Notes under the pieces: generated by a model
Seen by the model: only the letters and a program-made list of their open reading frames with translations
Told to the model about the DNA's origin: nothing
Databases searched by the model: none
Shown here: positions 1-8,318 of the stretch, piece after piece
Layout of the letters: each line of letters opens with the position of its first letter
Position numbering within the stretch: the first letter of the stretch is position 1
Source: Candidatus Flemingiibacterium merdigallinarum
GTDB taxonomy: Bacteria; Bacillota; Clostridia; Oscillospirales; CAG-272
DNA: 38,233 nucleotides
Reading direction: 5' to 3'
Assembly (NCBI GenBank): GCA_904386005.1
Contig: CAJFKR010000017.1
Span: 1-38,233 of the forward strand
Translations under genes and position numbers: made by a program

Positions 1-586
1 CGGTATAAGTTATAAGCCCGACCGTGCGGGAGTCGCCGATGAATACCTTGTCGTTAAAATAATCGAGAGGATACTCGGGGCTGACCGATACCGGCTGCGC
101 GAAATCGTAGGTTGGCAGCTCGACATCCGGTTCGGATGTCTCGGTCTTGTCGTCAGTGTCAGGCTCGGTCTCGACCGGAACGTAGCTTTCATCCAGCCGG
201 TTCGACATCGCCGCGGCCTCGGCCGAGAGCTCGGTGTCGGCGAAGCGCGGCAGGGTGTAATTATATGTTACCGATACCGGCAGAAATGACCCGAAGATGA
301 ACGCGACTCCCACCGACGCTGCGAGCATCAGCAGCTTCACGGCGAGCACGACGCGCGACTCGGGTTCATCCTGCGGCTGATTCGCTTTGAAACCCCGCGC
401 AAATGAGGTATAACCGTTCGATGTACTGTTTGCTGTATTCAGCTGTGAGCTTGAATTGGGATTGCTTTGACTTGATTTATAATTGTAAACGCCGGATTTG
501 GTCGAGCCGGACGTGGGTTTATATTTTTTTCTGCTCTGGCTGTTTTGCCCATTCCGCGGATTTGGCGGGACATTGCGATTGTTCAC
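1..586 (-). CDS. SGNH/GDSL-type hydrolase, membrane-anchored, N-terminal part only
   Basis: The frame is open from the left window edge, so only the N-terminal 195 codons are visible. They encode a Ser/Asn/Gln-rich cytoplasmic tail (about residues 1-78), one membrane helix (about 79-102), a Glu/Thr/Asp-rich linker, then FIGDSRTVGL near residues 182-191, which is the GDS block I of SGNH hydrolases with the nucleophile Ser about 186. This suggests an extracytoplasmic esterase or acetyl-hydrolase tethered to the membrane. I chose the GTG at 586 because it has a GGAGG Shine-Dalgarno eight bases upstream. An in-frame ATG at 625 lies only about seven bases from the predicted transcription start (promoter 639-667) and has no ribosome binding site. 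The catalytic Asp/His block is outside the window, so the substrate is unknown. Confidence 0.75.
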   Translation of the reverse strand, partial: MNNRNVPPNPRNGQNSQSRKKYKPTSGSTKSGVYNYKSSQSNPNSSSQLNTANSTSNGYTSFARGFKANQPQDEPESRVVLAVKLLMLAASVGVAFIFGSFLPVSVTYNYTLPRFADTELSAEAAAMSNRLDESYVPVETEPDTDDKTETSEPDVELPTYDFAQPVSVSPEYPLDYFNDKVFIGDSRTVGLITYT

Positions 587-638
587 GGAAACTACCTCCG
601 GTTGCTGTTTCGATTGTTCGGACATTTGCGTTAAATAT

Positions 639-667
639 ATTATATCACCAAACCGCGGAATTTACAA
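639..667 (-). promoter_or_regulatory. Sigma-A promoter of the SGNH hydrolase gene
   Basis: On the minus strand TTGTAA (662-667), 17 bp, then TATAAT (639-644). Transcription would begin near 632, leaving about 46 bases of leader before the GTG at 586. Confidence 0.7.
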
Positions 668-778
668 CACCTATTTGTTAAGAATATCGGTCAATATTGA
701 TAGACGACGGTACGAATGTCATTATTTTCACTGTACAGTATATCCGTATGACATATGCCAATAGAGGAAAAATATAGA

Positions 779-1411
779 ATGAAACATAATTATCAGCTCG
801 AGCTTGATAAAATAATAGAGTCGCTCGGCGACAACCGCCGGCTGCTGTTACACAGCTGCTGCGCGCCCTGCTCGAGCTATGTGCTCGAATACCTGACCGA
901 ATATTTCGATATCACGGTCTATTACTACAATCCGAATATAACCTCGTGCGACGAATATAAAAAGCGTATCGACGAGGAGCGCAGGCTGATTGGTCTATTC
1001 AAAACCTCGCGTCCGGTCAAATTCATCGCCGGCGAATACGAGCCTGAGCGCTTTTATGAGCTTGCGCGCGGGCGGGAGGAGCTCGCGGAGGGCGGAGCGC
1101 GCTGCTTCGACTGCTATCGTCTGCGGTTAGACCGAACCGCGCGATATATGTCTGAACACTTGGGAATGTACGATTATTTCGCGACGACCTTGACCTTGAG
1201 TCCGCATAAAAACGCCGAAAAGCTGAACGAAATCGGCTTCGAGGTCGCGGCGAAATATGGCGTCAATTATCTTCCGTCCGACTTCAAGAAGCGCGAGGGC
1301 TACAAGCGTTCGATTGAGCTGTCGCGGATATACGGACTGTACCGACAGGACTACTGCGGCTGTGAATACTCGCGTCGGGCGCGTGAAGCGGCTGTCAGAG
1401 AGGAGCGGTGA
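779..1411 (+). CDS. queH: Epoxyqueuosine reductase QueH
   Basis: A 210-residue protein of the DUF208/QueH family, which reduces epoxyqueuosine to queuosine in tRNA, the last step of queuosine synthesis, using Fe-S chemistry independent of cobalamin. Visible motifs are HSCCAPCSS (Cys27, Cys28, Cys31), CFDCYR (Cys109, Cys112), FATTLTLSPHK, and the C-terminal YCGCEYS; these cysteines are the family's metal-ligand candidates. The length is usual for QueH. The ATG at 779 is preceded by AGAGG, 11 bases upstream. An in-frame ATG at 755 has no ribosome binding site. It stands alone, divergent from the SGNH gene and convergent with the aldolase, with a shared terminator at 1585-1615. Confidence 0.9.
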   Translation: MKHNYQLELDKIIESLGDNRRLLLHSCCAPCSSYVLEYLTEYFDITVYYYNPNITSCDEYKKRIDEERRLIGLFKTSRPVKFIAGEYEPERFYELARGREELAEGGARCFDCYRLRLDRTARYMSEHLGMYDYFATTLTLSPHKNAEKLNEIGFEVAAKYGVNYLPSDFKKREGYKRSIELSRIYGLYRQDYCGCEYSRRAREAAVREER

Positions 1412-1584
1412 TGTCGGAGGTTAATAACAGCCGTCGGTCTCGGCGGTCTGCGCATACGCGCCGGTCGCTGTAAAACAAGCGATAGCGCGGCGGATACGAA
1501 TGACCGCGCCGGAATTGTATATCATTGGCGTTGATGACGGTATATTGTCGCCGCACGGATATGACCAGTGTCAGTTATTATTAT

Positions 1585-1615
1585 AAAGCAGGATGCCGCA
1601 CGGCATCCTGCTTTT
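1585..1615. terminator. Bidirectional terminator between queH and the aldolase gene
   Basis: A 14-bp perfect inverted repeat (1585-1598 with 1601-1614, core GCAGGATGCCG) flanked by A-rich sequence on the left and TTTT on the right. It can end both convergent transcripts. The core resembles the terminator at 33724-33751. Confidence 0.85.
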
Positions 1616-1658
1616 GTCTTTGATATGTGTTGCGGCTGTAATCACTGCGCGGTTACGC

Positions 1659-2951
1659 TCAGAGCTTGAACGCGACTTCGATGTCCTTGACCTCGTCGTC
1701 CGAAATCTTGACGACCGGCTGACCAAGCGAGGTGGTATCGATTACCGACTTGGCGCTGTACTCCATGACTTCAAGACGGTCGAACGCGTTGAGCAGCGAG
1801 GTTCCGGCGACAATGCAGCAGTCGTTCTCGATGATGCAGACCGGATTCTTTATCGATATCTCGTCGGCGAGCAGCTCGGGCTGCATGAACGACGAGCCGA
1901 ACGGGAACTTGCGCACGTTCTTCAGCATTATGTAGCTCTCGGGGATCAGGCGCGCGTCGAACTCGGCGTCGGTGATCGCGAAAGCCATGATGTGCGGCGG
2001 ATGAGCGCAGATTATGCTTTTTACCTCGGGATGCTTTTCGTAGATCGCGGCGTGCAGCTTAACTGAACGCGACGGGTTCTTGCCATGCTCCTTACGGTCG
2101 CCGTCGATGCGGACGAGGTCCTCGGGCTCGAGGTACTTTCTATCCATCGAGTAGGGTGTGATTATGAACGAGCCGTCCGAAAGCCGCTTCGAGAACGTGC
2201 CCTGCGAGCTGGTGAACAGCTGGTTGTCATACGCTCTGTGTATCAGATTGCACATCTCGCGGCGGGCGTCGAGCTCCTCGCTCGAACGGATGCGGCTGAC
2301 GAATTCGTCCATTTCAGGATGAACCTTCAGCTTGTAGATTGCCATGTGCTTGTCAGACAGCGCGCGCGGGGTCTTTCCGAGCGTGCGGGCGTTGATTTCG
2401 AGGCGGGCGCAGTAGTCGAGCGTCTCGAAGCACATGAACGCGCGGAACAGGTCGGAAGCGCCGATGACGACGCCGTGGTTTTCGAGCATTACGGTGTTGA
2501 CTCCGCTGTCGAATTCCTTTGCTATTTTCTCACCGAGCAGCTTGCTGCCGGGCAGGGCGTATTCAGCCATCTTGATGTCGCCGCAGATGAATTTGGCGTC
2601 GGGAGTCAGCGAGGTGTTCGGTATCTTTCTTATGATGCTGAATGCGACGAGAGCCGGAGGATGAGCGTGCAGCACTGCCTTGATGTCGGGACGTGCCGCA
2701 TAAATTGCGAGGTGGAAAGGGTATTCGCTCGAGGGCTTGTGAGGACCGACTATAGTTCCGTCGGGATGAATCTGCATTATATCCTCGCGGCGGAGCGAAC
2801 CTTTGTCTACGCTGGAGGGGCTGATCCATACGGTGCCGTCTGAATCGCAGATTGAGAGGTTGCCGCCCGACGTTGTGGTCATGCCATAATTGTACAGGCG
2901 GTTCATAATCGTTACGATCCGATCAGCGGGGTGCATCATTTCAAAATCCAT
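1659..2951 (-). CDS. Tandem-domain class II aldolase/adducin family protein
   Basis: A 430-residue protein made of two class II aldolase domains. Domain 1 (about 1-210) carries the full FucA-like set: TSGGNLS (27-33), Glu76 in PSSE, His95 and His97 in HAHPP, and His159 in ENHG, matching a Zn-dependent aldolase or epimerase of sugar phosphates. Domain 2 (about 230-430) aligns over the same spacing, but the equivalents are Ser296, Cys315, His317 and Asp377, so it probably cannot bind zinc or catalyse. Typical class II aldolases are about 210-230 residues with one domain. The ATG at 2951 is preceded by GGAG ten bases upstream. No sugar-pathway gene is adjacent, so the substrate is unknown. Confidence 0.85.
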   Translation of the reverse strand: MDFEMMHPADRIVTIMNRLYNYGMTTTSGGNLSICDSDGTVWISPSSVDKGSLRREDIMQIHPDGTIVGPHKPSSEYPFHLAIYAARPDIKAVLHAHPPALVAFSIIRKIPNTSLTPDAKFICGDIKMAEYALPGSKLLGEKIAKEFDSGVNTVMLENHGVVIGASDLFRAFMCFETLDYCARLEINARTLGKTPRALSDKHMAIYKLKVHPEMDEFVSRIRSSEELDARREMCNLIHRAYDNQLFTSSQGTFSKRLSDGSFIITPYSMDRKYLEPEDLVRIDGDRKEHGKNPSRSVKLHAAIYEKHPEVKSIICAHPPHIMAFAITDAEFDARLIPESYIMLKNVRKFPFGSSFMQPELLADEISIKNPVCIIENDCCIVAGTSLLNAFDRLEVMEYSAKSVIDTTSLGQPVVKISDDEVKDIEVAFKL

Positions 2952-2992
2952 TTTTTGACATCTCCGATAATTATTTTGCTTAGCTGAGTATA

Positions 2993-3021
2993 ATTATACA
3001 CCTTTGTTAGTAAATTGTCAA
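2993..3021 (-). promoter_or_regulatory. Consensus sigma-A promoter of the aldolase gene
   Basis: Minus strand TTGACA (3016-3021), 17 bp, TATAAT (2993-2998): a perfect match to consensus, about 42 bp upstream of the start codon. Confidence 0.85.
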
Positions 3022-3115
3022 GCTGTAATATGCACAAAATATCTTTTAATTACTGACAACGTGCATACTCAAAAATCAAAAATGATAGTTTAATGATAAC
3101 CTAACAAAACTGATA

Positions 3116-3140
3116 ATATTTACATAGATTATGTAAATAT
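3116..3140. repeat. 11-bp perfect inverted repeat in the divergent aldolase/ABC region
   Basis: ATATTTACATA (3116-3126) and its reverse complement (3130-3140) are separated by three bases. It lies about 95 bp upstream of the aldolase -35 and 54 bp upstream of the ABC-transporter -35. No T-run follows, so an operator is more likely than a terminator. The rest of the 304-bp intergenic region holds only the two promoters. Confidence 0.6.
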
Positions 3141-3193
3141 CAAACATACTAAACGAAAAAATTCAGATAATTAATTAAACCGGCGAATTTGTA

Positions 3194-3222
3194 TTGAAAT
3201 ATCATTGATTCCGTGGTATAAT
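3194..3222 (+). promoter_or_regulatory. Sigma-A promoter of the ABC transporter gene
   Basis: TTGAAA (3194-3199), 17 bp, TATAAT (3217-3222), 34 bp upstream of the ATG at 3256. Confidence 0.8.
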
Positions 3223-3255
3223 TTACATATTAAATACTGAAGCAGGTGATTATTT

Positions 3256-5274
3256 ATGACAAGACACGACTCACCGCGTCCGGACGGCGGTCCGAATCGC
3301 GAAGAGAAGCGGTATATAACTCCGCCGCCCGAAAATATCCGCGAGGTGCCGGATTTTCTCCGCAGACTGCTCGCCGGATTCTTCAAGCGGCTGTTCTACA
3401 TATATAGTCTCGTTTGGCAGACCAGACCTTGGATATTATTTCTTATGCTGTTCATGTCGGTGTTCAATGGCGTCATGCCGATAATCGGCGCGTTGATATC
3501 AAAGGAGCTGCTGAACCTGCTCGTCGAAGCCGTGACCGGAAACGTCACCGAATTTTCGTCGATCTCCGGACTATTGACCTTGCAGTTTACATATATGTTT
3601 GTGCGGCGCATCGTCAGCAATATCGACAGTATGCTTATGAAAATCGCGGGCGAGCTCGTTTCGAATCACATCAAGCTGAAGATAATAAACAAGGCCAAGA
3701 CTATAGACACCGCGAGCTTCGACACGCCCGAGTTTTATCAGAAGCTGGAAAACGCGAACCGCGAAGCCGGAAGCCGACCGGTACAAATACTCAACTCTAC
3801 GTTCAGCATAATGAGCACTATAATCAGCATGGTCAGCTTCATCACGATACTCGCAGCGGTCAGCCCGCAGGCTCCGCTCATAATAATAGCGATGAGTATA
3901 CCGTCGGCGATAGTCAGCTTCATCTACCGTCGTAAGAACGCGAACTATATGTTCCGCCGGTCTAAGGAGCGCAGAAAGCTCAATTATTTTTCGAACATAA
4001 TGTGCTCGAAGGATCATGTCAAGGAAGTGCGTATGTTCGGTATGTCGGATTTGCTCATAGGTAGATATAAAGAGGTGTTCGCGACCTATTTCGGCGGGCT
4101 GAAAAAGCTTATTCTGTCTGAGGGGATGTGGAATATCGGCATCGCGGTGCTGACTACGGTCATAAACTGTCTGCTCTACATCTACATCGCGCGCAAGGTG
4201 TTCCTCGGTGAATTGCAGGTCGGCGATTACTCGCTCTACACCGGAGCGCTGAACTCGATCGCGACCGGAGTCTCGACGCTCGTGACCACGACCGCGTCGA
4301 TATACGAGGGTACGCTGTTTATCGACAACATGATTTCGTTCATGGAGGAGGAGACGCACATCGTACCGCGTATTCCCGAGCCTTTGCACGTCAAGCATGG
4401 AGTCGGTCATGTGATCGAATTCGAGCACGTCTCGTTCAGATATCCCGGCACCGACCGCGATGTAATCAAGGATGTGTCGCTGACGCTCAATCCCTGCGAG
4501 AGCGTGGTGCTCGTCGGACTGAACGGCGCGGGCAAGACGACCTTGTTGAAGCTGCTGACCCGACTGTATGACCCGACCGAGGGGCGGATTCTGCTCGACG
4601 GTCATGACCTGCGCGACTACGATGTTGCCGACCTCTATCGTATGTACGGCATAATCTTCCAGGATTTCGGCAGATACGCGTTCAGCGTGCGCGAGAACAT
4701 CGCGTTCGGCGACCTCAACCGACCGCTCAACGACGAACGTGTGAAATACGCCGCCGGACAGTCGGGCGCGGATGATTTCATTGAGCGGATGCCCGACGCG
4801 TATACGACCCCGCTGATGCGGATATTCGAGGAGAACGGACTCGAGCTGTCGGGCGGACAGTGGCAGAAGCTCGCGATCGCGCGCGCGTTCTACAGCGACT
4901 CGGACGTGATGATTCTCGACGAGCCGACCGCGGCTCTCGACGCGATGGCTGAACAGGAGATATACAACGAGTTCGACGCGCTCTCGAAGAACAAGACGAC
5001 GATATTCGTGTCTCATCGTCTGTCGAGCGCGACAAAGGCGTCGAAGATAATCGTGCTCGAATACGGCGAGCTCATCGAGGAAGGCAATCACGAGCAGCTG
5101 ATGAAGCTGCACGGCAAATACTACGAGCTGTTCACGACACAGGCGAGCCGATACATTTCGAGCATGGACAGCGAGCCGGAAGCCGAGCGTCCGCACGGTC
5201 GGAGCATACAGCCGGACGACTTTGCGAGCGAGAATGCGCACAACCACCAGCGTTTAGACGGCTTCGCGAGATAA
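3256..5274 (+). CDS. ABC exporter, fused permease and ATPase
   Basis: A 672-residue half-transporter. A charged, proline-rich N-terminus (about 1-55) precedes a type I exporter membrane domain with hydrophobic helices between about 58 and 350. The ATPase domain (about 385-620) has Walker A GLNGAGKTT (about 421-429), the Q-loop FQDF, signature LSGGQ (531-535), Walker B VMILDEP (551-557) and the H-loop SHRLS, so it should be an active ATPase working as a homodimer. There is no peptidase domain, and the C-terminal 50 residues are a hydrophilic tail. AGGTGA six bases upstream of the ATG supports the start. Two AraC regulators follow on the same strand, which suggests inducible export of an unknown compound, perhaps a drug, lipid or peptide. 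Confidence 0.88.
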   Translation: MTRHDSPRPDGGPNREEKRYITPPPENIREVPDFLRRLLAGFFKRLFYIYSLVWQTRPWILFLMLFMSVFNGVMPIIGALISKELLNLLVEAVTGNVTEFSSISGLLTLQFTYMFVRRIVSNIDSMLMKIAGELVSNHIKLKIINKAKTIDTASFDTPEFYQKLENANREAGSRPVQILNSTFSIMSTIISMVSFITILAAVSPQAPLIIIAMSIPSAIVSFIYRRKNANYMFRRSKERRKLNYFSNIMCSKDHVKEVRMFGMSDLLIGRYKEVFATYFGGLKKLILSEGMWNIGIAVLTTVINCLLYIYIARKVFLGELQVGDYSLYTGALNSIATGVSTLVTTTASIYEGTLFIDNMISFMEEETHIVPRIPEPLHVKHGVGHVIEFEHVSFRYPGTDRDVIKDVSLTLNPCESVVLVGLNGAGKTTLLKLLTRLYDPTEGRILLDGHDLRDYDVADLYRMYGIIFQDFGRYAFSVRENIAFGDLNRPLNDERVKYAAGQSGADDFIERMPDAYTTPLMRIFEENGLELSGGQWQKLAIARAFYSDSDVMILDEPTAALDAMAEQEIYNEFDALSKNKTTIFVSHRLSSATKASKIIVLEYGELIEEGNHEQLMKLHGKYYELFTTQASRYISSMDSEPEAERPHGRSIQPDDFASENAHNHQRLDGFAR

Positions 5275-5297
5275 GTGTGCAAGCCGTCGCCGCGGTA

Positions 5298-5327
5298 TTG
5301 ACAGGTATACAACCTGACAGGTATATT
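5298..5327 (+). promoter_or_regulatory. Promoter of the first AraC gene with embedded direct repeats
   Basis: TTGACA (5298-5303), 18 bp, TATATT (5322-5327). The 11-mer TGACAGGTATA occurs twice, at 5299-5309 and 5315-5325, overlapping the -35 and -10. A direct repeat laid over a promoter is a plausible autoregulatory AraC site. Confidence 0.55.
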
Positions 5328-5344
5328 GCCGATATGAGGTTGAT

Positions 5345-6190
5345 ATGGATGAAAACAAGCTGTTATATTATGACGTCTACGGACGGGTAAACCGAATATA
5401 CGCGAGCCACAATCGCTCCTACGGCTTTGAGCAGCCATATGAGCATTTTCACGCGAAATACGAGCTGAACTTTGTTGTGAGCTCTATCCCGACAAGGGTA
5501 AAAACGCTCGGCAGAATCTACAATATCGACAAGCCGCATATACGACTGCACAAGCCGTTCAGCTTCCATATAGCGAGCGTGGACGAGATTTACGAATACG
5601 AGCGTTATGTCATATATTTCGAGGCGCAGAACATCGAATTCGCGTCGGGGATTATAGATCTACACAAGCTCTATTCGGAGGATTTCACGATAGCTCCGCT
5701 TGACGGCGAGTCGTTGGTCGCGGCGCGTTCGCTCGCCGAGGCGCTGATGCGCGATGTGGATATAAATATGCAGCGTTTCGCGCTCGCCGGACTGCTCGCG
5801 CTCGCGGCGAGATACAAGATTGTGCCCAGCGGAACCGAAACCGACCTTGCGGAGCTTAATTATATCAGCAAGGTCAATGAATACATCGGACGGCACTATT
5901 CCGAGCGGCTCACGGCAGCCGAACTGTCGAAGCGATTCTATGTCAGCGAGCAGAAGCTTTCAGCCGACTTCAAGTCGGTGATGAACGAGACTTTGCACCA
6001 CTACATAGTCGGAGTCAGAATTTCCAAGGCGGCGGGTCTGATAGCGCAGGGCAAGACTCCGCTCGAAGCGGCAATTGAATGTGGTTTTGTGGACGAAAGC
6101 CATTTTGCCAAGACCTTCAAAGCGCGGCTCGGCATCACACCGCGTCAATTCAAGAAAAAGCTGATAAGCGAGAATGAATTTCGCGACTGA
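5345..6190 (+). CDS. AraC-family transcriptional regulator (paralog 1)
   Basis: A 281-residue regulator. The N-terminal half (about 1-150) is a cupin-like effector domain with HFHAKYEL and RLHKPFSFH. The C-terminal half carries two helix-turn-helix motifs: ERLTAAELSKRFYVSEQKLSADFK, then the second ending in the family signature CGFVDESHFAKTFKARLGITPRQFKK. GAGG lies five bases before the ATG. It is 70 bp downstream of the ABC exporter and 112 bp upstream of a paralog sharing long matched stretches (YDV.GR, HFH.KYEL, RLHKPFSFH), so a tandem duplication is clear. The effector is unknown; the exporter is the nearest candidate target. Confidence 0.88.
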   Translation: MDENKLLYYDVYGRVNRIYASHNRSYGFEQPYEHFHAKYELNFVVSSIPTRVKTLGRIYNIDKPHIRLHKPFSFHIASVDEIYEYERYVIYFEAQNIEFASGIIDLHKLYSEDFTIAPLDGESLVAARSLAEALMRDVDINMQRFALAGLLALAARYKIVPSGTETDLAELNYISKVNEYIGRHYSERLTAAELSKRFYVSEQKLSADFKSVMNETLHHYIVGVRISKAAGLIAQGKTPLEAAIECGFVDESHFAKTFKARLGITPRQFKKKLISENEFRD

Positions 6191-6302
6191 ATATGTGCGT
6201 GAATTTTCGCTTGATGGTTAAATCCGGCTGATGCCGGCAAATGATACACGATATTATTGGAAATGTTAACTATATATTATATCGATAAGGTATTAATTTT
6301 AT

Positions 6303-7172
6303 ATGGAAGATAAAAAAACTATATTCTATGATGTTTCGGGCAGAGAAGACGAAATATATATGCAGCATTTCAAGAGCGACGGTTTTGTGCAGGACTGGCT
6401 GCATTTCCATGTGAAATATGAGCTGACGCTCGTTTTGTGCGGCAGCTTGGAAATAATCAGCGAGGGGAAGGTATATGCCTGCCAAAAGCCGCATTTTCGT
6501 CTGCACAAGCCCTTTTCGTTCCACACCGCGAACGCGCAAAAAGGAACGACCTACGACTGCTATGTATTCTATTTTACAGAAGCCGCGCTCGGCTCGCTGG
6601 TCAAAAAGGTGGATCTGCGTCGATTGTTTCGGGACGACATCTCGATAATCGAGCTCGACGGTGACACGCTTGAGTGCGCGCGGGCATTGGCTGAAATAAC
6701 GCTGCTCCAGACCTGCGATGGGATGCGCAAGATTGTGCTTTCGGGTATGCTGACGCTCGCCGAGGATGGGCTGGAGCAGAACGGCAGGCTTTCGAGCACG
6801 TCGCAGCCGCTTGGTTATCTCTCGGACGTGCTGACATATATCAATGAACATTTCTCCGAGAAAATCACGTCGGCCGAGCTTGCAAGGAAGTATTATGTCA
6901 GCGAGCAGAAGCTGAACATGGATTTCAAGCGATTGCTCGGCGACACACTTCACCACTACCACATGACCGTTCGCATATCGCAGTGCGCGATGCTGATTGC
7001 ACGGGGTATGCCTCCGCTCGCGGCGTCGGTCGAATGCGGATTCGTCGACGAGTGCCATTTTTCCAAGACTTTCAAGTCTCGGATCGGACTCACGCCCTAT
7101 CAGTTTTCGAAGCAGGTCGCAAGTCAGATCGAATATAACGGCGATTACGATGAAAAGGACACGAAAATTTGA
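6303..7172 (+). CDS. AraC-family transcriptional regulator (paralog 2)
   Basis: A 289-residue paralog of the preceding gene with the same architecture: a cupin-like sensor (HFHVKYEL, RLHKPFSFH) and a C-terminal AraC DNA-binding domain with EKITSAELARKYYVSEQK and CGFVDECHFSKTFKSRIGLTPYQF. AAGGT lies about 11 bases upstream of the ATG, weaker than for its neighbours. The intergenic space holds only a five-bp hairpin (CCGGC/GCCGG near 6225-6240) without a T-run, so read-through from paralog 1 is possible. The DNA-recognition helices are more alike than the sensors, which suggests a shared site with different inducers (inference). Confidence 0.88.
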   Translation: MEDKKTIFYDVSGREDEIYMQHFKSDGFVQDWLHFHVKYELTLVLCGSLEIISEGKVYACQKPHFRLHKPFSFHTANAQKGTTYDCYVFYFTEAALGSLVKKVDLRRLFRDDISIIELDGDTLECARALAEITLLQTCDGMRKIVLSGMLTLAEDGLEQNGRLSSTSQPLGYLSDVLTYINEHFSEKITSAELARKYYVSEQKLNMDFKRLLGDTLHHYHMTVRISQCAMLIARGMPPLAASVECGFVDECHFSKTFKSRIGLTPYQFSKQVASQIEYNGDYDEKDTKI

Positions 7173-7207
7173 CTTCTTTAAGTTTATATGTTGATTTAAG
7201 CAAAAGG

Positions 7208-7245
7208 CTCGCGCCGCTGTGTAATGACAGCGGCGCGAGATTCTT
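7208..7245 (+). terminator. Probable terminator of the ABC/AraC cluster
   Basis: A 13-bp perfect GC-rich stem (7208-7220 with 7227-7239, CTCGCGCCGCTGT) and loop GTAATG, followed by a weak T-tract (ATTCTT). The rest of 7246-7364 holds overlapping short inverted repeats (AGGATTC/GAATCCT near 7329-7353) that may end the convergent minus-strand gene. Confidence 0.65.
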
Positions 7246-7364
7246 AAATGAAAAAGTTTTGCTCGGGATTAAATTTGGCAGATTACACTTCGGATTTTTT
7301 GCCAAAAGCACAATTTAATATTATGCGCAGGATTCGCGCATCGGCAGAATCCTATATTTTTAGA

Positions 7365-8129
7365 TTAGTGCTTTTTCTTGAAGATAACGACTGCGGCTGC
7401 GCTCATTGCGAGTACGGCTGCGGCGATACCCATATCAGAGGTCTGAGCTGCCTCAGTCGGTTCATCAGCATCAGCTGCCGGATCCTCTGCAACCTCGGGC
7501 TCGGGATATGAAACTTCGTCAGCCGAGAGGGTGAGGTTATTGTCGGTCTTCTGAGAGCCCCAGGCTACACCGCTTGCGGCGTCAGCTGCGAAGAAGTCGT
7601 TGACCTGGATCGAAACCGGAACAACGTCGCCGGTAGCGAAGCTGCCGATCGGGATAGCGATCTCGACTACATACGAGCCGTCGCCCTGCGTGGTAGCGGC
7701 GATGCACTTGTCAAAATCGGTGTAGTCCGAACCGTAGATGCTGGTGTTGAACGCGTCGCACGAAATCTTCGAAGCCTTTACGCCGTCGAAGTTGATCCAG
7801 TGCTCAACCGCGTCTGCCTGCCAGTTGTTGATAATACCGGTGTCAACGAGCGTGCCGTCCTTGACCTCGGTAGCGAAATAGAAATAGTCGTCGTCATACA
7901 GGAAGTAGGTTTGTGCGGTAGCGTCGCTTGCTGCTTTGGCGTCGTCGCCGGTTGCCCAGACAAACAGGGAGCTGTCGGTCTTGAGCGAGCCGCTCTGTGT
8001 GTAGATTTCGTCGATCACACCGTCAATCTCGGGTGTGCCCTTGAGCGCGGTGACGTCAGCTGCCTGAGCCGGAATCACGCAGGCTGCCGCGATAGCAGCG
8101 GAAAGCAAGAAGTATGCAAGTTTTTTCAT
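7365..8129 (-). CDS. Secreted CBM9-like carbohydrate-binding surface protein
   Basis: A 254-residue exported protein. Residues 1-23 are a signal peptide ending AQA. Residues about 25-210 read as a family 9 carbohydrate-binding (DOMON-like) beta-sandwich: TPEIDGVIDEIY at the start, YFLYDDDYFYFATEVKD, WQADAVEHWINFDG, VVEIAIPIGS. An acidic Pro/Glu/Ala linker follows, then TSDMG, a hydrophobic segment and the basic tail KKKH, so the protein is anchored at the cell surface by its C-terminus. There is no LPXTG motif. AAAGGAG eight bases upstream of ATG 8129 is a strong ribosome binding site. No catalytic domain is present; binding of plant or host glycans is inferred from the family. Confidence 0.75.
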   Translation of the reverse strand: MKKLAYFLLSAAIAAACVIPAQAADVTALKGTPEIDGVIDEIYTQSGSLKTDSSLFVWATGDDAKAASDATAQTYFLYDDDYFYFATEVKDGTLVDTGIINNWQADAVEHWINFDGVKASKISCDAFNTSIYGSDYTDFDKCIAATTQGDGSYVVEIAIPIGSFATGDVVPVSIQVNDFFAADAASGVAWGSQKTDNNLTLSADEVSYPEPEVAEDPAADADEPTEAAQTSDMGIAAAVLAMSAAAVVIFKKKH

Positions 8130-8157
8130 GACATTTGCTCCTTTTTATGTATTTCGT

Positions 8158-8193
8158 TCGTAAGATGCCGTGAAGGCTTACGATATAATTATA
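8158..8193 (-). promoter_or_regulatory. Extended -10 promoter and operator-like inverted repeat of the CBM9 gene
   Basis: Minus strand TGCTATAAT (8188-8196) is an extended -10; a TTGACA (8215-8220) is present but 21 bp away, too far for a normal spacer. A 7-bp inverted repeat (TCGTAAG 8158-8164, CTTACGA 8177-8183) sits right at the expected transcription start, so it could be an operator or a 5' leader hairpin. Confidence 0.55.
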
Positions 8194-8318
8194 GCATAAA
8201 TTATTCTAAAATTATGTCAAAAATTATAATCGTGCGGGCAAATCATGGCAGATTTTATAATACTTACAATTATGATAGCAGTTTAATAAAGTGTATAATT
8301 ACAAACAGAGAGGCAACA

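Noticed and set aside
1411-1473. A 20-codon reading frame starting at the queH stop (TGATG) with a purine-rich upstream site
   Set aside because: It is very short, arginine-rich by base composition and has no recognisable features; no way to support it as a gene.
3571-5247. A 558-codon open frame on the minus strand opposite the ABC transporter
   Set aside because: It mirrors the codon periodicity of the real plus-strand gene and has no conserved motifs or ribosome binding site.
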